Below, piece after piece: positions 10,481 through 21,849 of a stretch of 64,000 nt of DNA. A model generated the notes under the pieces. The model saw only the letters and a list, made by a program, of their open reading frames with translations, was not told the origin of the DNA and made no database searches. This DNA is from Cladosporium sp. IMV 00045 (lineage: Eukaryota > Ascomycota > Dothideomycetes > Cladosporiales > Cladosporiaceae), in contig MSJI02000684.1 of assembly GCA_001931905.2 (NCBI GenBank), positions 1-64,000 on the forward strand, in the 5' to 3' direction. How positions within the stretch are numbered: the first letter of the stretch is position 1; each line of letters begins with the position of its first letter. The translations under genes were made by a program, and so were the position numbers.

Positions 10481-11116
10481 TCAATCGCCACCCTTCAGTC
10501 CTCTCTGATAAGCCCCCCAACTTGCCTTAAAAGCACCCACAACCTCCCTCCCCACCAAATCATCCTGCCCTCCATCATCAGCGCACAAACTTCCCAAAAA
10601 CCCCAAATCCGGCACGTCAGCAGACAGCGCCGCGCCGTTGGACAACTCACCTTCGAGAGCTTTGCTTCCATTTCCATCTCCACCCATGTTGCGGGTCAAA
10701 GCAGCAGCAGAAGAAGCGCTCAGCACACTCTCCAGCATCGACTCGACAGATCCATTTCCTTCAGCGCTGCTCCCCGCACGCAAGCAACGCGCACAAAGCC
10801 CCGGGACGTTCTGCACGCCGTAGTCGATTGCGTCAGCGCACGGTCGATGGCTCTCGGTGGGAGGAAGGTTACTTACCATACTCGACGAAGACGAGGACGA
10901 AGTCGAGAACGAAGAGGTCGCGGATGCGAAGGATGAGATGGATGGGTTGCGACTTGATGCCGCTGACTCTGACGCTGGGGATGAGGAGGGGGTTGAGATT
11001 GGGTGGTTGGTGGTGTTTTTGGGAAAATTGGGACACGCGCGAGGACAAGGTTCGCCGTGGATGAGGCGTCGACCGGGGTGGGAGCAGGTGTGGAGGGGTG
11101 TTGTGCTGAAGCACAT
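10481..11116 (-). CDS. Uncharacterised Ser-rich protein with conserved-looking cysteines
   Basis: Intronless frame of 211 residues starting at the ATG at 11116; the frame continues upstream only with a TTG. I do not recognise a named family. The N-terminus begins MCFSTTPLHTCSHPGRR and continues with GEPCPRAC, and a second cysteine group (CADAIDYGVQNVPGLCARCLRAG) lies near residue 95-120, so the protein may bind a metal through paired Cys/His. Between them is a run of Ser (about residues 60-80) typical of a disordered linker. The C-terminal third is acidic and ends DLVGREVVGAFKASWGAYQ. The coding direction matches the neighbouring MED1 gene. The reading frame and ordered cysteines make it likely to be real, but function cannot be given. 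Confidence 0.55.
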   Translation of the reverse strand: MCFSTTPLHTCSHPGRRLIHGEPCPRACPNFPKNTTNHPISTPSSSPASESAASSRNPSISSFASATSSFSTSSSSSSSMVSNLPPTESHRPCADAIDYGVQNVPGLCARCLRAGSSAEGNGSVESMLESVLSASSAAALTRNMGGDGNGSKALEGELSNGAALSADVPDLGFLGSLCADDGGQDDLVGREVVGAFKASWGAYQRGLKGGD

Positions 11117-12086
11117 CCTTTTTCTTGTCCTTGTTGTGGGTGGTTTCTGGTATGGTGTGCTCGTATTCAGCGACAAGGAAACAGTCGGAATCGATGTTGG
11201 GACTGGGAGAAAGTTGAATGGTGGGAGAAGGATGAGAGGAACGGCCTTCTTCTTGTCGTGGTATGTATGGCGCCGATGATGACGGTAATGACGGTGGTGA
11301 TACTTGCGTCTAATCCTTTCGTCTGTCTGTCCGTCTGTACTGTTCTTTCTGTCTGCTGTTTCCAGGTCGCTTCCTTTTTGGTTGACCGACTGGCGGCGAT
11401 ACCTCTAAATCTTCGACACTCGCCCAAAGGCACTTTTGCGTCTGGATCAGAGAAGAAGGCAGGCTGACGATCAACCTAAAAGACGTGCTGGGAGGAGAGA
11501 ATTGGAGAACGGAAGATAGAACAAGCGAAACGACAGAAAAGATCGATCAGACGCAAGAGCCACGTGAATCACACGGTAGCAGTTCACTTACCGACACGAC
11601 AGGAGGACAGAATGGAGAAGGGCGATATGAGAACACCCCCATCATAAACACTCCCAAACTCGCGAACTCGTTCTCTGAAACTTCGCGAGACGAAACAAAC
11701 TCCATTGTGCGGAACGTTACAACTTCTTTGTTCTCAGTTTCGGAGATTGCGCGTGACCCTTTGTGTATTGTTGAATTGTCCTTTGTTCTTTGTTTTGCGG
11801 ACGCGACGGCTCGTCTGACTCCCTGGTCGGGTACGCGATGAAACGAGGCGAAAGTGAATGGGACGGCATTGGTGAATGAATTGGATAAATATCACTGGTG
11901 TGCAAGTGCGCTAGAGCCTCATTGTATTGAGTCGTGAGGTATCGAAAGTTCGCGGTCGATGCTATTAATCCGACCATGTCCAAAATCTTGGAGAAAAAAA
12001 GCCTCTGGGAGCAGCCAATGAATGCAAATCCAAAGAATCGCGACTTTTGACGATGTTTTCCGCAACACGTCAGGTCGGTCTTCAAA
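11117..12086. other. 5' flank of the Cys/Ser-rich gene and 3' flank of MED1
   Basis: About 970 bases with only short open frames. C/T-rich patches on the minus strand at about 11280-11420 would fit a promoter for the leftward gene. Nothing else is recognisable. Confidence 0.5.
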
Positions 12087-14285
12087 TCAACCTCCCAACA
12101 CACCAACCTCCCCCCTCACCCACTCAACCCAAACTCCCACCACCCCACAAACAGTCAACGCCCTAGCCCAACGCCTGGCCCTCTTACCTTCGACAACAAC
12201 ACTCTCACTCTCACCCTCGCTACCAAACCTCCCACCAACGACAATCTCGCCATTCAACTCGACAGAAACTTTGAGGGAAATCTCCCCCTCGCCATCGATC
12301 GAGGGGAACGCGAGGCTGAGAGTCGGGAGAGGGGAGGTGGCGAGGGAGATGTCTATTGATAGCGGCGATGGCGTGTTCTTGTCGGCTTCGCCGTTCGTCT
12401 TGTCTTGGTCTGCGAGGAAGTCGTCGAGCGGAGCAGTGTTGCCCGGCTGAGCACCGTTCCTGTGGACAAGAGCGGCGTTCGAAGCGAGGTTGGGCTCCGA
12501 TGGGGAAGCCGAGGGGGAGAAAATATCCTGCACCAACGCGCCGAAACAGCCCCACTGCCTCAACACAGGCAGACTCTCGACCACCTGCCTCGGGTGCGCG
12601 AACGGCAATTCGTCCAATTTAAAACCGAAATCGGGCTTGGCGACGTGCAGCCTATACACGTGGGAGACTTCCGTTTCCGGGCTTGAGGGATTGCGGCGCG
12701 TTAGGACGGGTTTCGTCACTTCAATGTCTGCAGCGCTTGCTTGCTGACTTGGGATGAGGAGGTGATGGAGCATGGGCGGGGCGCTGAAGGGTTGGGGAGG
12801 GGAAGTGTTCAGGTTTGCGAGGAGGGCGGTGGCGGTTTGCCAGGGGAGAGTGATGGGTGGGTCGAGGCGGGCGAGGAAGCGGAGGGAGGGGAGGAGGCGG
12901 TCTTGTTCCTGTTGATGTTGGTTGTTGGAGTCGGCTGTGCTGTCGCCAGGAGTGGAGAGGAAGGTCGATTTGGGGTCTTGCCAGGGTATGGTGGGGTTGG
13001 TGGCATCTAGAGTGAATGTTTCGGGCAGCCAGGTGGAAGAGATGCGGATGGGAGGGTACATCTCAGGCGGGCAGCGGTCGAGGTCGAGGTGCAGTGTGTG
13101 GAGTCCTGGAGGGGTGGTCTTTCTCGCAGGCTTGTTATCGTCTGAATCAACTTCCATAGCAGTGTCGTTGTGCTTGATCGATGCAGCACTATGGTCGTCC
13201 TGCCAGTAGTCGAGCGAGATGCCTAACTGCCCTCTCTCATGCGCAATAGGTTTTCCACTCTTCTTGCACATAGCCACCACTTCCGCTCTCTCACGAGGAG
13301 CAACACCCCCCTCTTCGACCAAGCGTACCTCCTCTTCAAACAACTTCCTCAAACACCCGAAAACTCCCCCCAAAGCCTCAAACCCGTTCACCTTTCCACC
13401 ACCCACCCGATCAATCTTAGCAATCCAATCCAACCCCTCAGCAAACCCATCCAACTCCCTCGACTCCCTCAAAGCCCTAAACAAAACCTCCCCCGCCTTC
13501 TCCGCCATACCCACCAACCCCTCTCCCTCCCCGGAGAGCATCACCTGCACCTCCCTCGGGACGTGGTTCTTCATATCAACATCAACAACCACGGCCTCAC
13601 CTGCGATCGAAACAGTACGATTCCCCACCTTCCTCTCCCTCTCCTCAGCAGTCAACACCTCCGCATCAATATCATTCGCAAACCCCACCCGTCTCCCCAC
13701 CCTCGCAATCCCCTCCTCGCTAACCCTCCCCCTCGGCCGTCCGATCTTCTTAATAATCCTGCGCATCCTCGCCCTTCTTTCCTCCTCCTCATTCCTCTTC
13801 TGCCCACCACTCGTGGTGAGAGACAGTCCCAGTTCGCTCATAGAAGGAACCATCCCCATCCCCATCGCCATTCCCATCCCCATCGAAGGCGTCGCAGCCA
13901 TCGCGCCGGGTGTTCCCATGAGATCCACCCCAAGCCCCAGCCCGCCCATGCCGGACGGCGTGCCGTTCAACCCTCCCATGGCGCCGCCTCCACCTCCGCC
14001 GCTGGGACTGACGGTGCCGAAGCCTTGCTGACTCAGCGTTTGCACCATCGGCGTGCCGCCCAGCGTCTTAGTGCTGCTGGCGGTGGGGTGGTTTATGGGC
14101 GTTTTGGCCGCGGTGCGAGTCGCGGTCGGGGAGGGGTGGCTGCGCGGTTGCTGTTGTTGGGCGGGCGAGGTTCCTTGGGCTAGGGGTGTGGAGACGTTGT
14201 GGACTGCTGCTGCTGTTGCAGTGTTCGGTCGCTTGGAGGCCGAGGACGGGTTTGTTGGCGGTTGGGAGGGTGTTGGAGTCGCCAT
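12087..14285 (-). CDS. MED1: Mediator complex subunit 1 (fungal MED1)
   Basis: Intronless, 732 residues; the start is the ATG at 14285 because the frame continues upstream only from a GTG. MED1 is a middle-module subunit of Mediator, bridging activators to RNA polymerase II in the nucleus. The first ~175 residues are Pro/Thr/Gln/Gly-rich with Met-Gly alternations (about residues 135-150), probably disordered. From about residue 160 the sequence becomes ordered: a basic RRIIKKIGRPRGRVSEEGIARVGRRVGF stretch, the FxxDID-like acidic segment, then the helical region with EVQVMLSGEGEGLV and LDWIAKIDRVGGGKVNGFEALGGVF that I associate with the fungal Med1 domain. The middle contains an acidic break (DNKPARKTTPP) before beta-rich sequence. 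Antisense open frames across the Pro/Gly-rich part are by-products of base composition. Confidence 0.82.
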   Translation of the reverse strand: MATPTPSQPPTNPSSASKRPNTATAAAVHNVSTPLAQGTSPAQQQQPRSHPSPTATRTAAKTPINHPTASSTKTLGGTPMVQTLSQQGFGTVSPSGGGGGGAMGGLNGTPSGMGGLGLGVDLMGTPGAMAATPSMGMGMAMGMGMVPSMSELGLSLTTSGGQKRNEEEERRARMRRIIKKIGRPRGRVSEEGIARVGRRVGFANDIDAEVLTAEERERKVGNRTVSIAGEAVVVDVDMKNHVPREVQVMLSGEGEGLVGMAEKAGEVLFRALRESRELDGFAEGLDWIAKIDRVGGGKVNGFEALGGVFGCLRKLFEEEVRLVEEGGVAPRERAEVVAMCKKSGKPIAHERGQLGISLDYWQDDHSAASIKHNDTAMEVDSDDNKPARKTTPPGLHTLHLDLDRCPPEMYPPIRISSTWLPETFTLDATNPTIPWQDPKSTFLSTPGDSTADSNNQHQQEQDRLLPSLRFLARLDPPITLPWQTATALLANLNTSPPQPFSAPPMLHHLLIPSQQASAADIEVTKPVLTRRNPSSPETEVSHVYRLHVAKPDFGFKLDELPFAHPRQVVESLPVLRQWGCFGALVQDIFSPSASPSEPNLASNAALVHRNGAQPGNTAPLDDFLADQDKTNGEADKNTPSPLSIDISLATSPLPTLSLAFPSIDGEGEISLKVSVELNGEIVVGGRFGSEGESESVVVEGKRARRWARALTVCGVVGVWVEWVRGEVGVLGG

Positions 14286-15348
14286 TGTTGAGGTTCCTGG
14301 AACAGAGTCGCTTCTTCTGTCCCAGATTGTCCGAATGATAAAAGTCTCCGAGTTCTTCACAGCTCTTTCTCTCGTCTCGGCTTGTCCTCAGCGATGTCCA
14401 AGCCGAATGCCTTCTTGCTAAACTTGCGCGTTGGCAAACGCCGATGGGAATTCAAATCAATTGTCAATCGTATAGCGCATATAGAAAATGAAGGGACACA
14501 AAGACGCAGTAGTACAAGAGGCAAGCCCGGGCGGTGTGCAATCGCAAAAGTATATTTCTTCAATCGTGCATGTGCATGTGCAAGCTCGCAAAGTCGGCAT
14601 CACATGCGAAAGAGTTAAGGTAGCGGATGAGATCAACAGCTTCGAGCTCACTCCAGGGCGCGAGAGCGAGGAAGGTACGGCTATTCCCGCAGCTCCCCGC
14701 CTCGTGGTAGAGATGTCTCTCTTGTATAAAAGGCATGTATACATGGGATGGATACTATTGTTACTGTACGTTAGTGGGCATGAATCAAGAGAAGTAAGGA
14801 GGTCGGTCACGCAATCTTGGTCAAAATTGGCTTACATCCATCATAGTCAAAATCCCACATCTTACTAGAAGAATGCCTACCAATAACATCGAACATCCGT
14901 CCGCAAGAAAATCACCTAGGTAGGAAAACATGAGCTGAGCGGGGACATTTTGTGCAAGAGTTCAAAAACCGGATCTAGACGATTGAAGTCTGTTGATCAC
15001 TTTCATAGCCATTTGTGTTTGTATGTGTCTTTGCATCGACACTTTGCAGGAAATTATCTCGAACCCATCGATAAACCGTGGGGCAGACTTGTAGTAAAGT
15101 AAAAAGGAAATAAACACCAGGTCCCAATGCCGCAAACAGAACGGGCAAGTTCAGTTTCAAAAACAGGAAAAAGAAAAAGAAAAACAGTTTCAAAAACACT
15201 CAACACTCGGTTCTCTCTCTCAAGTGTCGACCAGGGTAGGTATCGTCTCGCGTTTGACCGCATGGATCAAGACGCTATTTCTCGTGCCGCTTCTCTCGTC
15301 ATTTGTGATGTACACATGTTGCATCGTGGTGAGGTGGGGTGAATGGGT
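14286..15348. other. Gap between MED1 start and glutamine synthetase stop
   Basis: About 1.06 kb holding the MED1 promoter and the 3' flank of the leftward glutamine synthetase gene. Short open frames only; an A-rich stretch with GAAAAAG words lies at about 15160-15195. Confidence 0.6.
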
Positions 15349-17035
15349 TTAGTGCTTGGTGGCGGCGGGGATCTCGTCGGCGGCACCAGACGCCTCAGCA
15401 GCCTTGACGACCATGTCGGCTCCCTCGGTCTTACCGCAGAGAGTCTCCACAATCATGCCAGTGATCTGGTAAGGGTCCGCGTTAGAAGCCGGCCTGCGGT
15501 CCTCGAAGTAACCCTTGCCCTCGACGGCGACGGCACGGTTGACGCGCACCGACGAGCCGCGGTTGGCGATGCCCCAGGAGAACTTGTCATATGAGGCGGT
15601 CTCGTGACGGCCAGTCATGCGGGCCTCGTTGCCCTCACCGTACACCTTCATGTGCTCAGTGTGGCGAGAGGCCAGCTTCTCCATGGCCTCCTCGATGGCC
15701 TTCATGCCGCCCTCCTCGCGCATGGCCTTGGTGGAGACGTTGCTGTGAAGACCGGCACCGTTCCAGTCACCAGGAACGGGCTTGGGGTGGAAAGTCACAC
15801 GGGCACCGAACTCCTCAGCGACACGGTGGAGGATGAAACGGGACATCCAAAGCTCGTCACCGACTGCGAAGATGATTAGTATGTGGATGAGATGTGGAAA
15901 ACATCTTTCAGGAAAACTCACGATCAATGCCGGTACAGGGGCCGACTTGGTACTCCCACTGAGCGGGCATGACCTCGGCGTTGGTGCCGGAGATGTTGAT
16001 GCCAGCGTACAAGCAGGCCTTGTAGTGGGCCTCGACAATATCTCTGCAGAAGACCTTGCCGGTGCCGTTACCGCAGTAATAGGGACCCTGGGGCGCGGGG
16101 AAGCCGTTCCTGGGCCAGCCATAGGGCCATCCGTATGCGTCGAGAAGGGTGTATTCTTGCTCAAGACCGAACCAGAACTCCTTCTCCTCGTTGGCCTTCA
16201 TGAGGACGGCGGCATCGTGACGGAAGTTGAAGGTGTTGGGGGATCCATCGGACATCCAGGTCTCGCACATGACGAGGATGTTGTCGCCGAGTCTCCAGGG
16301 ATCGGGGTAGTAGGCGACGGGGCGGAGGTAGACATCGGAGTTGTCGCCTGGGGCCTGGCCCGTTGATGAGCCGTCAAAGTTCCATTCGGGCAGGTCCTTG
16401 ACAGACTCGGGCTTCTTGTTCAGGGTCTGCAGGTGTCAGGTATTAGCAAAATGCCGATCTGGTAATATTTTTTGGAAGTGCGTCATTGTTGCACTCGTGT
16501 GATCGTCTCGAAGTGAAAATATCCACTTGTTAGGTAACTCGCGCGCTTGGCCCCAAGGTATGAGGTCAGAGTGAAAGCCGAGAAGCGCCGATGCCGGGCT
16601 GGATTCTCAGACTTCCACAAAGCCGCAGCCGAGTACAAAGGTACATGCGCGTGAGTTTCCGGGACGACACAGGCGAGGCGAAGTGCGCATTGCAAATGTG
16701 CCTTGCAGCGGCGATGCGCATAGAGATAAGGGAGTGTGTTGTTGTTGGTGTTGGTGTTGGCTCACCTTGCATTTTGAGCGAGTGCCACCCTCGGCATCGA
16801 TCCAGACGTACTCGGCGATGATGTTGCCGCGTTGGGGCAGGGCGAGGTATTTCTGGAGCTGCAGTGCAATTGTCAGCGTGAGAACTAGGAAGTGAGGGTG
16901 TCGAGAACGCGCAATGGCTTACATTTTGCTGGTTGGAGACGTAAACGCTGTCGGTCGCCTGATTGAAAGAATGATTGTCAGTCAAATCGCCCTAGCAATT
17001 CCCGGCGGGGTGAAATTCTGGAGTAGGCTCACCAT
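15349..17035 (-). CDS. Glutamine synthetase (eukaryotic GSII type)
   Basis: Five exons on the minus strand: 17035-17033 (only the ATG), 16958-16923, 16858-16766, 16426-15922 and 15863-15349; all four introns have GT...AG ends and phases agree, giving 383 residues. The enzyme makes glutamine from glutamate, ammonia and ATP in the cytosol. Hallmarks are [17 protein letters not shown] in the beta-grasp domain, [10 protein letters not shown] (about residues 59-68), the [10 protein letters not shown] and GPYYCGNG segments of the metal/glutamate site, [35 protein letters not shown] and the arginine-rich [10 protein letters not shown] / [15 protein letters not shown] stretch at the nucleotide and phosphate site. 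The tail of about 20 residues ([16 protein letters not shown]) is variable. A start exon of exactly one codon is unusual. Nitrogen control is expected from the family but I did not establish sites. Confidence 0.96.
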
Positions 17036-20000
17036 GGTGAAGATGTGATCGCGGGGTGTTTGTTGAGAGGCAATGGATGCAACAATGAGCGGAGAGGCGA
17101 GAACGATTGGGTTGGCTCGAGGTCGAGAGAGAGGAAGAGCGGTAGTGGTGATATATGGAGATTATGAGTAAGAAACAAAGGAAGGGAGGGTTGACGACGA
17201 GTGGGTGAGTGGATGTATTTGATGGGCGGCAGCATCCAGTAACCCAAGCATCAGCGGCGGGCAGAACGGCAAAACTCGGGCGCTCGGATCACGTCTACCC
17301 TTGGACCTTGAGAATAGACCTGTGGCTGAGACTTGGCCTGAACCCTTCACACTTGCTAATAGTGTGACTGTTGTGTGTCGTGTGTGCGTGTGTTTGCCTC
17401 TGCTGAGCCTAAAACTCTCCCTTCCCTTTGTTTGGCTACTATTTCCGTTGCGCCCCAGGGCTAACGCTGTATTGCCTCTGCTACTCTATACCCGGGCCCC
17501 AAAAAGACGCGCGCCGTCCCAATAACTAATTCGCTCATCCGGTCGAGGCACGGCTGTTTGACACATTCTTACCTGAACCACGCACGCAATACTCCCATTC
17601 CCTCCAAAGAGCGTGAGGCCTCGCTTCCAGTCACTCGTGTGCCTATCTCTGTCACAATCTGTGCTTCCATCGTGCCATCCCACCCACGCAACGCCACTTT
17701 GAATCCTCCCACGATACCAACAACTCACCACCCGCCTCCCCTCCGCTCAAGCGAGAGCCCGTCGAGCCCATCTCGCCTTTCTGTCCCACCCACTTTTTGC
17801 CTTTTCATCCAATCAAGTCGTTATCAAATAGATACGACTGATACTGAAATCAATCCATCTAGTCACCCAGGCGAACTCCCCCATACTATTCGGCCCCGTT
17901 TTATCTTGCCTTCCAATCGCATACTTCCGATTACAACTATCGTTTAGTGAAGACTTGCCGTCTGCCGAGCGTGGTTCTGCCCTGCCCTGCCCTGCGAGCC
18001 TGTCCATCGCATGCCACGCCAATCTGCACACTCGAGGAGTAGTAAACACATCTGAATCCAGAGCGTGAATCCTGCACGATCACGGCGTCCCATTCCGAAA
18101 GAAAACAACTCAACCCAACCTCTCTTCCCTTCCCACTTCCCCTTTCTCCCGCAAACGAATGTCAAATTCCCTGGCTCGACTGAAACCTACGGTGCGCCAT
18201 TTAGCAGCCAAAATGTCTCTGAATACGTAAAAAAGCCTCGTGGCAGGGCAGACATGCAGGTGTAAGGTAGGACCGCTGAACCGTAGAACCAACAAACACA
18301 TGGCCAAATCTGGGCATGCGACACGTCCCAGCACTACTCTTCTAGTAGGCGCAGTAGTGTCTGCTATAGCAACTTCTCGTGTGACATGGGCAGCATCGTC
18401 ATCATCATCATCGCATCGCATGGTCTCGATGTTCGATGCCATTTTCCTTCGATCCCCAGAGCCAAGCGGCAACTCTCTTCTCTCTGACTCTCGTCTTGGT
18501 TGTGGAGGATCCGCTGGAGACTTTGCGGATGGGCGGCGGGCGTGGATCGGAGATCGTCGTTTCGCCGCCCATTGACACATATTACGTCGTTTTGCGCCGT
18601 TGTTCCTGTCAGAAAACGGCCGTGAAGATCAAGCAAGAAAGAAAAAATTACCTCGTCGCGATATTGAAACTTCGCCTACCAGAGTTGCGTTTATTTGCCC
18701 TCCCTTTCGTTTCGCTCAGTTGCGGTGGAATAAAATCCCGCCACCTCGCCCCCCAAAAAAGCATATACCAACCTTGCCTCACCCCAGTCACGTAAATGCC
18801 GCCTCCCCCAGAAAACCAAGTATACGAGATTGGTGAATATTAAAATAGCTCACGAGTGTTTTATTCGCATCAATACATGTACACGAACGCGCGGATCTCG
18901 TGATGTCCAGACAAAAAACAATAATCACGCAACTCACGCACGCACATCACAAGTAATCCCATCAGCCCATGAACTCTCATCACAACGAGACATACAGAGA
19001 CCTGTGCGAATACCAAAAAAACCAAAAAAAAAAAAAGCAAACAACCTCCCCCAAATCCAATCTTCACAAACACCATCCATCCCAAAATCCCAAAAAGCAG
19101 CCCTCCTCCAAACTCTACACCGCCCGCCCCAATCCATGCCCCCGAACCCCGGCCGTGCGGCGCGCCGCAGTTACTCAGAGCTAGAGAGGGACGTATAGAT
19201 AAGGAAACGTCGCTGCGACCAATGACAATCTCACGATTGCCGGCCGCCTATCAATTTGACAATCAGAACTGATTGCGCTCCCCGCCGCGGGGAGAGGGAG
19301 AGGCGTGGGTTTTGCGTGTGGCGGTGCGGCCGGCGCAGGCAAAGGGCTGTGGAAGGAAGGGGATTACCCGCAAATAAACGGGTGCAAAACGCCCGCGCGG
19401 ATGCTGGTGTGCATGGTTCGCTGGGAGACGGCCCGCTATTACTTGCTACTGCTGCTGTGAGGCCGGCCGTAGGGCGTGGCCGGTGGTCGGAGGGCTGGTT
19501 ATGGTCAGTAGAAGTGATCGTTTGGTTTTGGATTTGATCGGTGTTGGAGAGAGCGAGGAGAGGAAGCCGTGGGGATAGACTTCTTCCAGAACAGGGCATG
19601 ATTCTTCTTCATCTTCCATGCCCTGCTCTTGCCAAGTACCTGCGCTCTCTGTTCACCACACGATCCAACATCACTGTATGCACTTGTCACGATGAATTCG
19701 CTGTCTGATCTAGATTCCCTCCTACGCAATACCTGACACCAAACCCCGATCCCTCGCTCGGCCCAAACATGGCCTCATTCCCAAGTCTCGAATTAGACCC
19801 GGCGAAGTAGCGGCGGGCCCGTTTTTTGCTTCGTTATACACGGCTTGGCGCTGTTGTTCGTGCTTTGGCTGTAAAGCCGAGAGTATGCGCGACAGGCGAT
19901 CTGAAGTCGACTACTGGTGATTGATGACTGGGGTTTGCTAGGGATTCTTAGGGTTGTGAGTAATAGGAGGCAATGTTGCACGTATTCGGATGGCAGTTTT

Positions 20001-21849
20001 GCTTGAGGGATGGGAAAAGAGTCACAAGGGCGAATGGCAGGAAAAATCACGAAATATCGAGTCCGAATGTCGGAGCGATCGTTTTACTCACAACGGCCGA
20101 TGGACGCGTGTTGGAGAGCGATTTGTCTGGATGTTCCCCTGATTCAGTCATCTCGAATGGGCTCTTGTTTTGGTTCCATTTCTTTCAGTCCTGCCTTACT
20201 CAGGTAGGGAATTTTGGAATCTTCGAATGTTCTATAGGCAAGCAACGTTGTGCCTGTAGATCCGCCTTGCCTTGGCCCTGGAGCCGCATCCGTGCTCCAG
20301 GATCAATATACAGACCCCGTTGACAGGATCAACTATTCTTATCTACCTTGTTTGAGACTTTGTTTGGAACTAGGCGCAGAGATCCGGGAGTTGGGAGAGT
20401 CGTGTCGAGGCGACTGACTAAGCCGATGTTATAGTCTTCCCGTTCTGTGATCTATACATAGATAGGTAGGTGGGTAGCCAGGATAGTATCGCTCTCCTGC
20501 TAGCCCATCTTCCTTGTCATCAGTTTGCGAGTGGTTGGTCATGGTGAGCAAGTTCTTTTATCTGCGTATTTATCGTTAGCATCTATCTGACTCTATCCTC
20601 CTATTGGCAGGTCCCCGGTTCGAATGTATCTGGCCTAGCTTTACCAGGTTCGTTCCCTTCTTATATGGTTTCAAAGACACGCAATCTCGACTCTCGATGA
20701 AAATTTCTAGATCGATGCTGGAAAGACCAGCTACCACAACCATCGAAGAGCTTGACCCTTGACGACTGGCCCTAGGCCTATTCACCACCCACCCTAAATG
20801 TGTGGGAAGTCCTTCCTTAAGTGCCGTTCTCGTTCATGAAGTAGGCCTCATTCACCTGCTCAGCGACCATGGCAGCTATCGGTGAAAGGCCAACGACTTT
20901 TCCTAATCCCGACTTTATTCGATCATGACTTTTGCACTCCCTCGAACAAAAAAGGACACCTATGGTCCTTCGAGGAATCATCATTCGCTCTCAACAATCG
21001 AAACCCTCGACTCTACAGAAGTCATCCTATCCGATCGCGCGCAAGAACCCCCCATCCTCTCGTCCAGGCATACCCGTTCCTCACAGCCAGCGAGTGACCG
21101 TTCTAAACACGGCCCGACATCTTTACCCTCTACAATGCTACAATTCTTGCTGGCACATACGACGGGTTCGACAAGCGCATCCGTCGTACCTTCCATGTCT
21201 ATCAGGAGCACTGACATCAGCTTCGATGGTCGGCAAATCGACTTCTCCAACAAACTAACAACGAGGGATGTACATCTAACTCTGCATCTTGCGGCCACAA
21301 TACGGAAACTATATGACTCGGATATTCCTGGCTCGTCTAATCGAAATCGGATGGTTTGGTTGAGTGAATCATACCAACAGCAGCAGCAGCAGCAACGATA
21401 TCAACAACAACAAAATCCAAGCCGATCGATTCAGCGCTATTCATAGAAATCGGCGATACAAAAGAAGAAGAACTGAGAAAAGGGCAAAACGAACCTTGAC
21501 AAATCGACCGAATCTATGCTGTGCATTGGCTGTCATCCACATCTCCAGGCAAACTCATCTATTCCTGCTCGTGCCGATCAGAGTTTTCTACAGCATGACC
21601 TTTCTACCGGTTTAGTGTTTTATTATATGCATGCATGCTCCCACCATCTCTCCATGCTGACCTCCAGAAAGCGAAGAAAAACAACCAGAACGCCCTCGCC
21701 CTCACCCCGTCAGAGCAGCAACACCCCTCCCCAAAACGGACTCTCATGATATCTTACAACACTCCTCCTCTTCCTTAACTCAATCAGCCAACCCCACTTC
21801 GACCTTCCAGCAACAAACGGAACCTCTCCCAACACTCCAGCACTCAGTC
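17036..21849. other. 4.8-kb gene-poor stretch upstream of glutamine synthetase
   Basis: No open frame on either strand resembles a protein family or shows convincing exon structure. The first kilobase is presumably the glutamine synthetase promoter. A-rich runs lie at about 19013-19036. At 20869-21260 three frames carry short protein-like pieces broken by stops, which could be a decayed gene, but no family is recognised. CAG/CAA repeats follow at 21375-21414. Confidence 0.55.
21375..21414. repeat. CAG/CAA trinucleotide repeat
   Basis: Seven consecutive CAG-type units, a short interruption, then five CAA units. It lies in non-coding sequence as far as I can tell, though one frame reads it as polyglutamine. 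Confidence 0.85.

Noticed and set aside
13219..14183. Two long + strand open frames (270 and 314 codons) across the MED1 gene
   Set aside because: They are antisense to a recognisable protein, with Pro/His/Arg-rich translations produced by the Gly/Met/Pro-rich coding sequence on the other strand.
20610..20650. T-loop-like GGTTCGAATG sequence
   Set aside because: The bases after the loop do not pair with those before it, and there is no acceptor stem or A box at the right distance.
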